The notes under the pieces are model-generated. The model was not told the origin of the DNA, did not search any database, and was given only the letters and a program-made list of their open reading frames with translations. Made by a program: the position numbers and the translations under genes. Below are positions 53,378 through 62,661 of a DNA stretch of 64,000 bases, in pieces. Source of the DNA: Flavobacterium chilense. Its GTDB lineage: Bacteria > Bacteroidota > Bacteroidia > Flavobacteriales > Flavobacteriaceae. The number at the start of each line of letters is the position of its first letter. Position 1 is the first letter of the stretch. Location: assembly GCF_001602525.1 (NCBI RefSeq), contig NZ_LSYT01000001.1, positions 496,001 to 560,000 on the forward strand, read 5' to 3'.

Positions 53378-53493
53378 TCTGCATTTTTCATTTACATAGG
53401 CTTTTACTTTTTGGTTTAGTTTGGATTATTCTGGTTGTTTTTTTGCATTTCTAAATTTTAATTCTAATGTATAATTACAGTTACACAAAAGAA

Positions 53494-54609
53494 TTAGTTA
53501 CATCCGTCAGATGTTATAATAATCTGATTTCCATTCATTTCAAAACTGGTATTATTACCAATACTATTACATACTATTTTAAGCTTTTCCATTAAAGGCT
53601 GATCGCTAAGTGAAGTGGTAAGGTGACAATCTTTAAGTTTATTTTTAGGATAATCAATATCTACCAGATAGGCTTGCTGAATCGTCTCAAAGATTTGTGA
53701 TACCGGAATATCTGTAAATTCAAAACTCAACTGTTCAATATTACCTGTATTACGCACTAATGTCTGATCCTGAGTAATATTTGTAATTTTATTAAAGCTT
53801 AAGTCACTCCGCTGAAACCGTAATGCCTGGTTAGGTAACAAAACCACTTCGTCCTGATCTGATTGAGCCACAAGACTATTCGATTTTACCCTAACTTTAC
53901 CGGTGCGAACAAGAACTTCAACATCAGGCTGATCAGAATAAGCTTTAACTCTAAAACTAGTTCCAACTACCTTGGTAACGATTTCGTTTGCGTAAACAAA
54001 AAAAGGCTTTTTAGGATTTTTACTAATTTCAAAGAAACCTTCGCCGGATAAATACACCTTTCTTTCGTTTCCGGTAAAGATTTTAGGATAACTTAATTTG
54101 CTATTAGGTTGTAACAAAACCGAACTACCATCAGATAATGTAATGATTTGCGGTTTATCTGAATTATTGGTTTGCTCAACCAATCCTTCATTGTTATCGT
54201 CAATAAGTTGTTTGTAGGTAACTACTATATTGTCTGTTTTATATTGATTTTTATAAACCCAAACTGAAGTCAAGCCAACAATTAAGGCAGCAGCAACTCC
54301 TCTAAGAAGGTATTTTTTTAAATATAATATTCTTGAATTTCGATCAGAATAATTCTGGATTTCTTTTTCTTCAATTTTAATCCAGGTAGCTTGCAAAGCA
54401 TTATGAAGATCTGGTGCAGAAAGCACTGGTTTAGGCACTTTCATCGCTAGCAATAATAGCCTTGCATCCTCTACCAACTTGGCACGCTGGCGGCTTTCTA
54501 AAGTCCATTCTTCCCAACCATCTTCATCGATTTTAAACAAAATCCATGACTGGAATGATTCGTCAGATAAAAAATCTTCTATTTCGGTATATTTATTACG
54601 TTTTTGCAT
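53494..54609 (-). CDS. FecR-family anti-sigma factor (371 aa)
   Basis: Cytoplasmic N-terminus (about 1-100), one transmembrane helix at about 103-121 (VAAALIVGLTSVWVY), a periplasmic FecR domain (about 150-245: ITLSDGSSVLLQPNSKLSYP, GEGFFEISKNPKKPFFV) and a C-terminal DUF4974 domain (about 295-370) that contacts the STN domain. It holds or activates the ECF sigma encoded just upstream and controls the SusC locus. Confidence 0.92.
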   Translation of the reverse strand: MQKRNKYTEIEDFLSDESFQSWILFKIDEDGWEEWTLESRQRAKLVEDARLLLLAMKVPKPVLSAPDLHNALQATWIKIEEKEIQNYSDRNSRILYLKKYLLRGVAAALIVGLTSVWVYKNQYKTDNIVVTYKQLIDDNNEGLVEQTNNSDKPQIITLSDGSSVLLQPNSKLSYPKIFTGNERKVYLSGEGFFEISKNPKKPFFVYANEIVTKVVGTSFRVKAYSDQPDVEVLVRTGKVRVKSNSLVAQSDQDEVVLLPNQALRFQRSDLSFNKITNITQDQTLVRNTGNIEQLSFEFTDIPVSQIFETIQQAYLVDIDYPKNKLKDCHLTTSLSDQPLMEKLKIVCNSIGNNTSFEMNGNQIIITSDGCN

Positions 54610-54711
54610 CTAAAAATAAGGTTACAAAAACATAGAGGACAGCTTTCTATTTATATACTCACCAAAATGGAATTTTTTTTCACTTTTTTTTAATTTTTTT
54701 TTAAACTAAAT

Positions 54712-55323
54712 TTAACAAGCAGTTGAAAAGAGTAAAATAATCAATGAAAGACTTCCTTTCCAATCTTTACGAAGTGTAAGTAAACCGCGGTGTAACAGAT
54801 TATTAGCTGATTGATAATTAACGTCTAATAATTCAGCAATCTGCTCCACAGATAATCCCTGATGATATCTTAAATATAAAGCTTCTTTTTGACGGGCGGG
54901 CAAATTATTTAGCAGATTATTCAAATGAATTACTTTTTCTTTGGTCACAGCATCATCATCAATGAGATCATATTCAACCGAAAACTCCAGAAGAAATTCC
55001 ACAGCATCTGTAGTTGTAGCTTTTCGAAAAATACGATCACGTTCGTGTAAACGTGCAATTCGCTTACGTACACTGGACAAGAGATATGCTTTTACCACAA
55101 CTGAACTTTGTAATCCGCTTCGATAAACCCAAATATCAGTAAAAACATCCTGCACGCAATCCTGGACTTTTTCACCATAAGAAGATAGTGAGTTTCCATA
55201 ATTAACTAAATCTGCATAATACTTCTCAAACAGTGTTGAGAAAGATTTTTCATCCCCATCTTTTAAGTTATTCCAAAGCGTAATATCATCAAAAGTTTTT
55301 AATTGTAAAATTTTGGTCTTCAT
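54712..55323 (-). CDS. ECF sigma-70 factor, FecI-like (203 aa)
   Basis: Region 2 (about 20-85: LWNNLKDGDEKSFSTLFEKYYADLVNYG) and region 4 (about 140-190: LPARQKEALYLRYHQGLSVEQIAELLDV) are intact, with no region 3. I prefer ATG 55321-55323 (MKTKILQL); a Met 13 codons upstream is also possible. It is the first gene of the sigma/anti-sigma/receptor signalling set and probably drives the SusC/D operon downstream. Confidence 0.92.
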   Translation of the reverse strand: MKTKILQLKTFDDITLWNNLKDGDEKSFSTLFEKYYADLVNYGNSLSSYGEKVQDCVQDVFTDIWVYRSGLQSSVVVKAYLLSSVRKRIARLHERDRIFRKATTTDAVEFLLEFSVEYDLIDDDAVTKEKVIHLNNLLNNLPARQKEALYLRYHQGLSVEQIAELLDVNYQSANNLLHRGLLTLRKDWKGSLSLIILLFSTAC

Positions 55324-55362
55324 ATTGGTCTGCGGTTGTATTCTTGAAAATAAGCACTTCAT

Positions 55363-55660
55363 TTTAACATAAAGAATACGTTATTTTAACATTATTCTTT
55401 AGTTGTGTGCGATAAATATATAAAAGCAAATATATAAAACCAATTTTTTTACACACAACAAGCAATCATATAACATAGAAAATGCCCCGTTTTTATTGAT
55501 CTACGGCGGGTTGCGCCTAAATAAAAAATATATTAATATTTAAAAAATATTAAATTATGTAAGATTTTATTACTGTCTTTTTTTGGCTTTTTTTTAACAT
55601 TATTTTATATTTTTAGATTCTTCGGTTATTTTCATTCTTAAATCCTGAAAAAAATACAAA
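55363..55660. other. Intergenic region upstream of the ECF sigma gene
   Basis: About 300 A/T-rich bases. There is no open frame. A GC-containing segment at 55484-55520 (CTACGGCGGGTTGCGCC) stands out from its surroundings but matches nothing I recognise. Confidence 0.35.
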
Positions 55661-55663
55661 CAA

Positions 55664-55695
55664 AAAAGCCTTACTAAATACATAGCAAGGCTTTT
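55664..55695 (-). terminator. Intrinsic terminator of the GIY-YIG-like gene
   Basis: AAAAGCCTT (55664-55672) pairs with AAGGCTTTT (55687-55695), with inner CTA/TAG pairing. On the minus strand the stem continues into T. Confidence 0.8.
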
Positions 55696-55717
55696 GATAA
55701 TTTTATTGAAATAGCTT

Positions 55718-56146
55718 TTAGAAAGCTACATTCCATCTTGGCAATTTTCCATTTTCATCTAAGAAATTTTGTAAAACTTGTCCTTCAACAGCAGTTGGAA
55801 TTGCTTTTACATCTGCATTAAAAGTTTCATACCAAACCACTTCTAAAGCAGTAATGTTTTCTAATTTCATTTGTGCTGGCCAGGAGTATTTTCTTCCTGT
55901 TTTAGCAAATTGGTGTCCGTTTACAATTTTGTCATACAAACCGCCATTTTTACTTTTTAAAGTTCCGTCGTTTTGAACAGTTCCTGTAGAACCTACCATG
56001 ATTAATTCTTTTGCGACACCTTCAACAGCATAAACAACAAAAATACCTGCACTCCCCTCTGGCGCATTACAGGTTTGCTCTAAACTATCTTCAACAGTAA
56101 AAGTAAAACTATTGCTTACTTTAAATTTTTCTAATTCTTTGTACAT
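55718..56146 (-). CDS. GIY-YIG-like small protein (142 aa)
   Basis: GIFVVYAVEGVAKELIMVGSTG (in two strands, residues about 33-55) resembles the GIY-YIG nuclease core, and a late Glu in VEGQVLQNFLDENGKLP is where the metal Glu of that fold lies. The end LPRWNVAF fits family members with LPxWN. The Tyr/Arg catalytic residues are not clear, so it may be inactive. Cytoplasmic, single gene behind sucD. Assignment moderate. Confidence 0.5.
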   Translation of the reverse strand: MYKELEKFKVSNSFTFTVEDSLEQTCNAPEGSAGIFVVYAVEGVAKELIMVGSTGTVQNDGTLKSKNGGLYDKIVNGHQFAKTGRKYSWPAQMKLENITALEVVWYETFNADVKAIPTAVEGQVLQNFLDENGKLPRWNVAF

Positions 56147-56229
56147 ATTTCTTTTTTAAGCTTCTGAGATACTGAGGTTCTAAGATGCTGAGTTATTTTC
56201 TGTTTACGCCTCAGTATTTTAAAAATGTA

Positions 56230-56259
56230 AAAAAGTCTCAACAAATATTGAGACTTTTT
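56230..56259 (-). terminator. Terminator after sucD
   Basis: AAAAAGTCTCAA (56230-56241) pairs exactly with TTGAGACTTTTT (56248-56259). It ends the long lipid A/sucD transcript. Confidence 0.88.
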
Positions 56260-56288
56260 TGAAATTTGTTATTTCGAATATCCGGAAA

Positions 56289-57161
56289 TTATTCTAATAC
56301 TTCTTTTACTTTTTTACCAATTTCTGCTGGTGAATCAACAACGTGAATTCCGTTGTCTCTCATGATTTGTTTTTTAGCAGCAGCAGTATCATCAGAACCA
56401 CCAACAATAGCACCTGCGTGACCCATTGTTCTACCAGCAGGAGCAGTTTCTCCAGCGATAAAACCAATAACTGGCTTACGGTTACCATCAGCTTTGATCC
56501 ATTTAGCAGCATCAGCTTCTAACTGACCTCCAATTTCACCAATCATAATGATTGCTTCAGTTTCAGGATCATTCATTAATAATTCAACAGCTTCTTTAGT
56601 AGTAGTTCCAATAATTGGATCTCCACCAATACCAATAGCTGTAGTAATTCCTAAACCTTGTTTTACAACCTGATCAGCAGCTTCGTAAGTTAAAGTTCCA
56701 GATTTAGAAACGATACCAACAGTTCCTTTTTTGAAAACGAAACCTGGCATAATTCCAACTTTAGCCTCACCCGGAGTAATAACCCCTGGACAGTTTGGCC
56801 CGATTAATCTAGAATTTCTTTCTTTAACATAATTATTTGCTTTAATCATATCTGCTACAGGAATTCCTTCTGTAATAGCAATAATTACTTTAATTCCAGC
56901 ATCAGCAGCTTCCATAATTGCATCAGCAGCAAAAGCTGGCGGAACAAAAATGATAGATGTATCTGCTCCAGCCTGATCTACAGCATCTTTTACTGTATTA
57001 AAAACCGGACGATCTAAATGGCTGCTTCCTCCTTTTCCAGGAGTAACACCACCAACAACATTAGTACCGTACTCAATCATTTGAGAAGCGTGGAAAGTTC
57101 CTTCGCTTCCTGTAAATCCTTGAACAATTATTTTGGAATCTTTATTAACTAAAACACTCAT
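56289..57161 (-). CDS. sucD: Succinyl-CoA synthetase alpha subunit (290 aa)
   Basis: CoA-binding Rossmann domain ([20 protein letters not shown]) and the ligase domain with the phospho-His in [13 protein letters not shown] (about residue 246). With the beta subunit it converts succinyl-CoA to succinate, making ATP or GTP in the citric acid cycle. The beta gene sucC is not in the window, as is usual in flavobacteria. It is last in the lipid A gene row. Confidence 0.95.
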   Translation of the reverse strand: MSVLVNKDSKIIVQGFTGSEGTFHASQMIEYGTNVVGGVTPGKGGSSHLDRPVFNTVKDAVDQAGADTSIIFVPPAFAADAIMEAADAGIKVIIAITEGIPVADMIKANNYVKERNSRLIGPNCPGVITPGEAKVGIMPGFVFKKGTVGIVSKSGTLTYEAADQVVKQGLGITTAIGIGGDPIIGTTTKEAVELLMNDPETEAIIMIGEIGGQLEADAAKWIKADGNRKPVIGFIAGETAPAGRTMGHAGAIVGGSDDTAAAKKQIMRDNGIHVVDSPAEIGKKVKEVLE

Positions 57162-57245
57162 GATATATATTTTATGTAGTTTTTAAAATTGTGATGCAAA
57201 AGTAAGGTTTTGTAACGTATTTTAACCTTTTTGTCGTCAAAAAAA

Positions 57246-57608
57246 TTAAGAAAATTGACTCATCTGAAAACCGCGATATAATTTATCGTCTTTTATTTGC
57301 CAAATTGTAGCAAAATGAGCTAATAACATCTCTTCTCTTGGGTTCTCAATCGTTTTCACAAAATGAGAATATCGTATTGAAACCAAGTCATCTTCGGCAA
57401 TAATATGGCTAATTCTGACTTTAGAACGCACATAAGCACGACTTAATTCATTTGCCATATCCAACATCGAATTATAATCCATTTCGATTAATCCTTTAGT
57501 GCTGTTCCAATCCAACTTTACATCAGTATGCAAATAAGTTTTCATGATTTCGCTATCAATTAAGGCATCCGACTTATAAAATTTTTGAACAAATTCTTTT
57601 ATAGACAT
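57246..57608 (-). CDS. NTF2-like/SnoaL-fold protein (120 aa)
   Basis: The whole length fits one cystatin-like NTF2 fold: N-terminal helix EFVQKFYKSDALIDSEIMKTYL, followed by strands VKLDWNS, VRISHIIAEDDLVSIRYSHFVKTI and LAHFATIWQIKDDKLYRGFQMSQ. No catalytic Asp/His pair can be assigned. It starts one base after the LpxD-like stop, so the two are probably coupled. Role unknown. Confidence 0.8.
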   Translation of the reverse strand: MSIKEFVQKFYKSDALIDSEIMKTYLHTDVKLDWNSTKGLIEMDYNSMLDMANELSRAYVRSKVRISHIIAEDDLVSIRYSHFVKTIENPREEMLLAHFATIWQIKDDKLYRGFQMSQFS

Positions 57609-57609
57609 A

Positions 57610-58539
57610 TTACTTCAATTTATTTAGAATTTCAGGAATCTTCTTGATATTAGCTAATTGTTTTAACTTTTCTCTGGACTCTTCGATTGGGGTTCCAAAA
57701 TACGATTTTCCACCTTCAACCGATTTTGTAACACCTGTTTGCCCCATAATTACAGCTTTTGTTCCTATGGTGATACCACTTGTTGTACCAACTTGTCCCC
57801 AGATTGTTACTTCATCTTCTATAATAACACAACCAGCAATACCGGTTTGAGAAGCAATTAGACATTTCTTGCCTATTACTGTATCATGACCAACATGTAC
57901 CTGATTGTCTAGTTTTGTCCCTTCACCAATTGTTGTGTCACCAGTAACTCCTTTATCAATAGTACAAAGGGCTCCAATACCAACATTATTTTCAATAACA
58001 ACTCTTCCACCCGAAATTAACTGATCAAAACCATCAGGACGCTTTTTGTAATAAAATGCATCTGCTCCTAAAATAGTTCCGGCATGAATAATTACATTGT
58101 CTCCAATTACGGTGTGATCGTAAATCGTAACATTTGGATAAATCAAACAGTTTTTCCCAATTGTAACATTGTTTCCAATAAAACAGTTAGGCTGCACAAC
58201 TGTTCCTTCTCCAATAGTTGCAGAAAGAGCAATTGCTACGTTTGTAGCCTGAAAAGGCCTGAAATGTTTGGTCAGGGTATTAAAATCTCTGAAAGGATCA
58301 TCAGATATCAACAATGCTTTGCCTTCCGGGCAATCTACTTTTTTATTAATTAAAACAATAGTAGCAGCTGATTGTAAAGCTTTATCATAATATTTAGGAT
58401 GGTCAACAAAAACAATATCTCCCGGCTCAACTACATGTATCTCGTTCATGCCTGAAACCGGAAAGTTCGCGTCACCAATAAATTCGCACTGAAGCAAATT
58501 TGCAATTTCTTGTAAAGAATGAATCTTTGGAAATTTCAT
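57610..58539 (-). CDS. LpxD-like hexapeptide acyltransferase paralogue (309 aa)
   Basis: N-terminal LpxD uridine-binding domain (about 1-95) and a left-handed parallel beta-helix of hexapeptide repeats (about 100-270: [23 protein letters not shown]...), then a C-terminal helix. The catalytic-type His is seen in [10 protein letters not shown]. It is about 40 residues shorter than the LpxD at 61579 and diverged, so it may acylate another UDP-sugar or hold a different chain length. Flavobacteria commonly carry both. Confidence 0.8.
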   Translation of the reverse strand: MKFPKIHSLQEIANLLQCEFIGDANFPVSGMNEIHVVEPGDIVFVDHPKYYDKALQSAATIVLINKKVDCPEGKALLISDDPFRDFNTLTKHFRPFQATNVAIALSATIGEGTVVQPNCFIGNNVTIGKNCLIYPNVTIYDHTVIGDNVIIHAGTILGADAFYYKKRPDGFDQLISGGRVVIENNVGIGALCTIDKGVTGDTTIGEGTKLDNQVHVGHDTVIGKKCLIASQTGIAGCVIIEDEVTIWGQVGTTSGITIGTKAVIMGQTGVTKSVEGGKSYFGTPIEESREKLKQLANIKKIPEILNKLK

Positions 58540-58548
58540 ATTTTTTAA

Positions 58549-58675
58549 TTAGAAAATTTGTCAATTAGAAAATGTGTCAATTAGAAAATGAGTCAGTTAG
58601 AAAAATGAATATTCAAAATATGCCTATTCAAAATCTATCTAATTGACTCATTGACAAATTATCTTAATTAATAAT
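58549..58675. repeat. Phrase-repeat spacer between efp and the LpxD-like gene
   Basis: Four copies of TTAGAAAAT with TCAATTAGAAAATG variants (58549-58600) face TCTAATTGACTCATTGACAAATT (about 58640-58662, in inverse orientation). They can pair into a long imperfect hairpin. Confidence 0.65.
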
Positions 58676-59242
58676 CTACTCTTTTACACGCTCCATGTAA
58701 GAACCTGAAGCTGTATCGATTTTAATTTTATCGCCTTCGTTGATAAACAAAGGAACGTTTACAGATGCACCAGTTTCTACTGTAGCAGATTTAGTAGCAT
58801 TTGTAGCTGTATTTCCTTTAACTCCTGGCTCAGCGTAAGTAACTTCTAAAATTACAGATGTTGGCATATCTACTGATAAAGGTAAATCAGTTTCAGTATT
58901 AATCTGTACCATTACGTTTGTTCCTTCTTTTAATAAATCCGGAGCATCTAAGATATTTTTGTTTAAAGAAATCTGCTCAAAAGTTTCAGCATTCATAAAA
59001 TGAAATTCGTCTCCTTCTGGATATAAAAACTGGAATGTATGTGTTTCAACTCGAATAACGTCAATTTTATGACCTGCTGAAAAAGTATTATCTAATACTT
59101 TACCTGAAGTTAAACTCTTTAATTTTGTTCTTACGAAAGCTGGACCTTTTCCAGGCTTAACGTGAAGAAATTCAATAATTTTATAGATATCGTGATTAAA
59201 TTTAATACACAATCCGTTTCTAATATCTGATGTAGATGCCAT
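58676..59242 (-). CDS. efp: Translation elongation factor P (188 aa)
   Basis: Three beta-barrel domains of the eIF5A/EF-P family. The tip of domain I carries HVKPGKGPAFVR with Lys32 at the place modified in other bacteria. It relieves ribosome stalling at polyproline. Length is normal. It sits within the lipid A row, a common arrangement in flavobacteria. The spacers on both sides are phrase repeats (59262-59338 with AAACGATTAAAC). Confidence 0.95.
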   Translation of the reverse strand: MASTSDIRNGLCIKFNHDIYKIIEFLHVKPGKGPAFVRTKLKSLTSGKVLDNTFSAGHKIDVIRVETHTFQFLYPEGDEFHFMNAETFEQISLNKNILDAPDLLKEGTNVMVQINTETDLPLSVDMPTSVILEVTYAEPGVKGNTATNATKSATVETGASVNVPLFINEGDKIKIDTASGSYMERVKE

Positions 59243-59339
59243 TTGTTTTTATTTTATTTGTTTTTTGTTGAATCGCAAAATCGTTTAACTGTTTTTTTCG
59301 ATTAAACGATTAAACAAATAAACAATTAAACTTTATATT

Positions 59340-60125
59340 TTAATAATTTCCTGAATATCCTTTCATAATTCCTCGTGATGAATTTCTGATAAAATCTAAA
59401 ATTTCATCTCTCTCAGGAGTAGCTTCCATTTCAGCTTCAATAATACTTAAAGCCTGCGTTGTATTATAATTCTTTTGGTATAAAATTCTGTAAATTTCCT
59501 GAATTTCTCTAATTTTTTCAGTACTAAAACCTCTTCTTCTTAAACCAACTGAATTAATTCCAACATATGATAATGGCTCTTTTGCTGCTTTTGTATAAGG
59601 AGGTACATCTTTTCTAACCAAAGATCCACCAGAAATCATAGCGTGATCTCCAATGTGAATAAATTGGTGAATCGCAGCCAAACCACCAATAACAGCATGA
59701 TTACCAACTACTACGTGACCTGCTAAAGCAACACCGTTTACAATAATAGCATTATTTCCAATCTCACAATCGTGTGCAATATGAGCATAAGCCATAACTA
59801 AACAGTTGTTACCCAGAATTGTTTGTCCTGAAGCAACTGTGCCTCTATTGATCGTTACACACTCTCTGATAGTACAATTATCCCCGATAATAGCAAGAGA
59901 ATCTTCTCCGCCAAATTTTAAATCTTGTGGCACCGCAGAAATTACAGCTCCGGGAAAAATGTTACAATTTTTACCAATTCGGGCTCCTTCCATGATGGTC
60001 ACATTTGAACCAATCCAAGTACCATCACCAATAACAACATTATTGTGAATTGTTGTAAAAGGCTCTATTACAACGTTTTTAGCGATTTTGGCGCCAGGAT
60101 GAACATATGCTAATGGTTGATTCAT
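59340..60125 (-). CDS. lpxA: UDP-N-acetylglucosamine acyltransferase (261 aa)
   Basis: Hexapeptide beta-helix trimer protein catalysing the first step of lipid A synthesis. Seen are HPGAKIAKNVVIEPFTTI, QDLKFGGEDS, the catalytic His in AYAHIAHDCEIG, and the C-terminal helical part with RRRGFSTEKIREIQEIYRILY. It follows the lpxC-fabZ fusion. Confidence 0.95.
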   Translation of the reverse strand: MNQPLAYVHPGAKIAKNVVIEPFTTIHNNVVIGDGTWIGSNVTIMEGARIGKNCNIFPGAVISAVPQDLKFGGEDSLAIIGDNCTIRECVTINRGTVASGQTILGNNCLVMAYAHIAHDCEIGNNAIIVNGVALAGHVVVGNHAVIGGLAAIHQFIHIGDHAMISGGSLVRKDVPPYTKAAKEPLSYVGINSVGLRRRGFSTEKIREIQEIYRILYQKNYNTTQALSIIEAEMEATPERDEILDFIRNSSRGIMKGYSGNY

Positions 60126-60197
60126 CTGTATATTTTATATTTTAAATTAAAATAATCTAATTTTAGGGCAACAAACGTAAACAATAAATTTGATTAA

Positions 60198-61595
60198 TTA
60201 TTGTTTTCTTGCAATTTGTGCCATTAATTCTGCCTCGGTCACTAATTTTCCATTTGCATAGGCATTGGCCTGCATATGACAAATTCCTCTTCTGATTGGA
60301 GAAATCAATTCGCATTTGAAAATTAAGGTATCACCCGGCAATACTTTGTGTTTGAATTTAACATTATCAATTTTCATGAAATATGTTAAGTAATTTTCAG
60401 GATCAGGAACAGTACTTAAAACTAAAATCCCTCCTGTTTGTGCCATTGCTTCAACTATTAAAACTCCTGGCATTACCGGAGCTTCCGGGAAATGACCTAC
60501 GAAGAAGTTTTCATTCATAGTCACATTTTTCAAACCAACCACGTGACGATCAGACATTTCAATAATTCTGTCAATCAACAAAAATGGAGGCCTGTGAGGA
60601 AGCATTGACATAATTTTGTGAATATCCATCAAAGGCTCCTGGTTCAAATCATAAACAGGAACATGATTTCTCTGTTCTATTTTAATAATTTTTGCCAGTT
60701 TTTTAGCAAACTGAGTATTTACAAAATGCCCAGGTTTGTTTGCTATAATTTTTCCCTGAATACGAACTCCAATAAGAGATAAATCTCCTATAACATCAAG
60801 TAATTTGTGTCTTGCAGCTTCGTTTGGATAATGTAATGTAAGGTTATCCAGAACACCGTTTGGTTTTACAGAAATTTCATCTTTACCAAAAGCTTTCTTT
60901 AGATTTTCCATTGTAGACTCAGAGATTTCTTTATCTACATAAACAATTGCATTATTTAAATCCCCGCCTTTAATAAGTCCGTGTTCTAATAAAGATTCTA
61001 ATTCATGTAAAAAACTAAAAGTTCTTGAACTTGCAATTTCATTTTTAAAATCTGCTATACTTTTTAATGTAGCATTTTGTGTACCTAAAACTTTAGTACC
61101 AAAATCTACCATTGTAGTAACTTGATAATCGTCGCTTGGCATAACAAGAATCTCGCTTCCGGTTGCTTCATCAGTAAAAGAAATAACCTCTTTAACTACA
61201 TAAACATTACGGCTTGCGTCTTGTTCTTCGATACCTGCTTTTTCGATTGCTTCAACAAAATATTTTGAAGAACCATCCATAATAGGAAGTTCTGAAGCAT
61301 TTAATTCTATGATAACATTATCCAGATCACATCCCACCAATGCAGCTAAAACGTGTTCTGGTGTCTGAATTTTTACACCTAATTTTTCTAAATTTGTACC
61401 TCTTTGTGTATTAACAACATAATTAGCATCAGCCTCAATGACTGGTTGACCTTGCAAATCTACTCTTACAAAAGTGAAACCATTATTAATTGGAGCAGGT
61501 TTAAAAGTCATTGTAACTTCTTTCCCAGTGTGTAATCCAACTCCTGTTAGTGAAATTTCATTTTTGATGGTCTTCTGTTTAACCATTATTTCCAT
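60198..61595 (-). CDS. lpxC: Bifunctional UDP-3-O-acyl-GlcNAc deacetylase/3-hydroxyacyl-ACP dehydratase (465 aa)
   Basis: Residues 1-300 are LpxC, the committed zinc deacetylase of lipid A synthesis: [19 protein letters not shown] with a zinc His, and [13 protein letters not shown] with the His/Asp ligands. Residues about 320-465 are Fab[15 protein letters not shown] and [20 protein letters not shown] with the catalytic His and Glu. The fusion is typical of Bacteroidota. It overlaps the end of lpxD by 17 bases, or by 8 if the second Met (MVKQKT) is used. Confidence 0.95.
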   Translation of the reverse strand: MEIMVKQKTIKNEISLTGVGLHTGKEVTMTFKPAPINNGFTFVRVDLQGQPVIEADANYVVNTQRGTNLEKLGVKIQTPEHVLAALVGCDLDNVIIELNASELPIMDGSSKYFVEAIEKAGIEEQDASRNVYVVKEVISFTDEATGSEILVMPSDDYQVTTMVDFGTKVLGTQNATLKSIADFKNEIASSRTFSFLHELESLLEHGLIKGGDLNNAIVYVDKEISESTMENLKKAFGKDEISVKPNGVLDNLTLHYPNEAARHKLLDVIGDLSLIGVRIQGKIIANKPGHFVNTQFAKKLAKIIKIEQRNHVPVYDLNQEPLMDIHKIMSMLPHRPPFLLIDRIIEMSDRHVVGLKNVTMNENFFVGHFPEAPVMPGVLIVEAMAQTGGILVLSTVPDPENYLTYFMKIDNVKFKHKVLPGDTLIFKCELISPIRRGICHMQANAYANGKLVTEAELMAQIARKQ

Positions 61596-62622
61596 TTTTT
61601 GGGTTTATTATTTGTTTTTTTATTTCTTCAACTTCGGCAACAATTTTAGGAAGGTTTTTAAAATGAACATATGATTTATTAAAATCAGTATATCCAAGTG
61701 ATGGTGTTCCTTGCAGAACTTCATCGTCTTTAATGTTTCTTGCTACTCCGGATTGTGCCTGAAGTCTCACATTATTTCCTATAATTAAGTGGCCTGCGAT
61801 ACCAACCTGCCCGCCAATCATACAGTTTTCTCCAATTTTGGTAGAACCGGCAACACCACTTTGAGCAGCAATTACGGTATTCTTACCAATTTCAACATTA
61901 TGAGCGATCTGAATCTGATTGTCTAATTTAACTCCTTGCCTAATTATTGTAGAACCAAGAGTTGCTCTGTCTATAGTAGTATTGGCACCAATATCTACAT
62001 TATCTTCAATTATAACATTACCAATTTGTGGCACTTTACTATATACACCTTCTTCATTTGGCACAAAACCAAAACCATCTGCACCGATAATAGTACCAGA
62101 ATGAATAGTGCAATTATTTCCAATTACAGTTTCTGAATAAATTTTTGCGCCGGCAAAAATAAACACATTATCTCCAATAATAACATTATCGCCAATAAAA
62201 CTGTTTGGATAAATTTTTACATTGTTTCCTAAAACCACATTTTGTCCTATATAACTAAAGCTTCCTAAGTACAGATTCTCTCCGTATTTAGTCCCTTCAG
62301 ACATAAAAGATTGTGGTTCTATTCCATTTTTATTCAATTTTACCTGATTGTAAAAATGTAATAGTTTTGAAAAAGAGGCATAAGCATCTTCAACTTTTAT
62401 TAATGTAGTCGTGATTTCCTGTTCTGGTATAAAGCTGTCATTAACAATTGTAACGGTCGCTTTTGTAGTGTATATATAATTGATATACTTAGGGTTAGCT
62501 AAAAAAGTAAGAGATCCCTCCTCACCTTCCTCGATTTTAGATAGCCGAGAAACTTCTGCATTGGGATTTCCAACAACTTCTCCTTCTAAAATTCCTGCTA
62601 TTTGTTCTGCTGTAAATTTCAT
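61579..62622 (-). CDS. lpxD: UDP-3-O-(3-hydroxyacyl)glucosamine N-acyltransferase (347 aa)
   Basis: N-terminal uridine-binding domain (about 1-105), a left-handed beta-helix of hexapeptide repeats (about 110-300) with catalytic His in [12 protein letters not shown], and a C-terminal helix. Third step of lipid A synthesis. It is first of the lpxD-lpxC/fabZ-lpxA set; the 17-base overlap suggests translational coupling to lpxC. Confidence 0.93.
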   Translation of the reverse strand: MKFTAEQIAGILEGEVVGNPNAEVSRLSKIEEGEEGSLTFLANPKYINYIYTTKATVTIVNDSFIPEQEITTTLIKVEDAYASFSKLLHFYNQVKLNKNGIEPQSFMSEGTKYGENLYLGSFSYIGQNVVLGNNVKIYPNSFIGDNVIIGDNVFIFAGAKIYSETVIGNNCTIHSGTIIGADGFGFVPNEEGVYSKVPQIGNVIIEDNVDIGANTTIDRATLGSTIIRQGVKLDNQIQIAHNVEIGKNTVIAAQSGVAGSTKIGENCMIGGQVGIAGHLIIGNNVRLQAQSGVARNIKDDEVLQGTPSLGYTDFNKSYVHFKNLPKIVAEVEEIKKQIINPKNGNNG

Positions 62623-62661
62623 CGCGACAAAAATATAAAAAATAGATTTTAAATGTTAATT

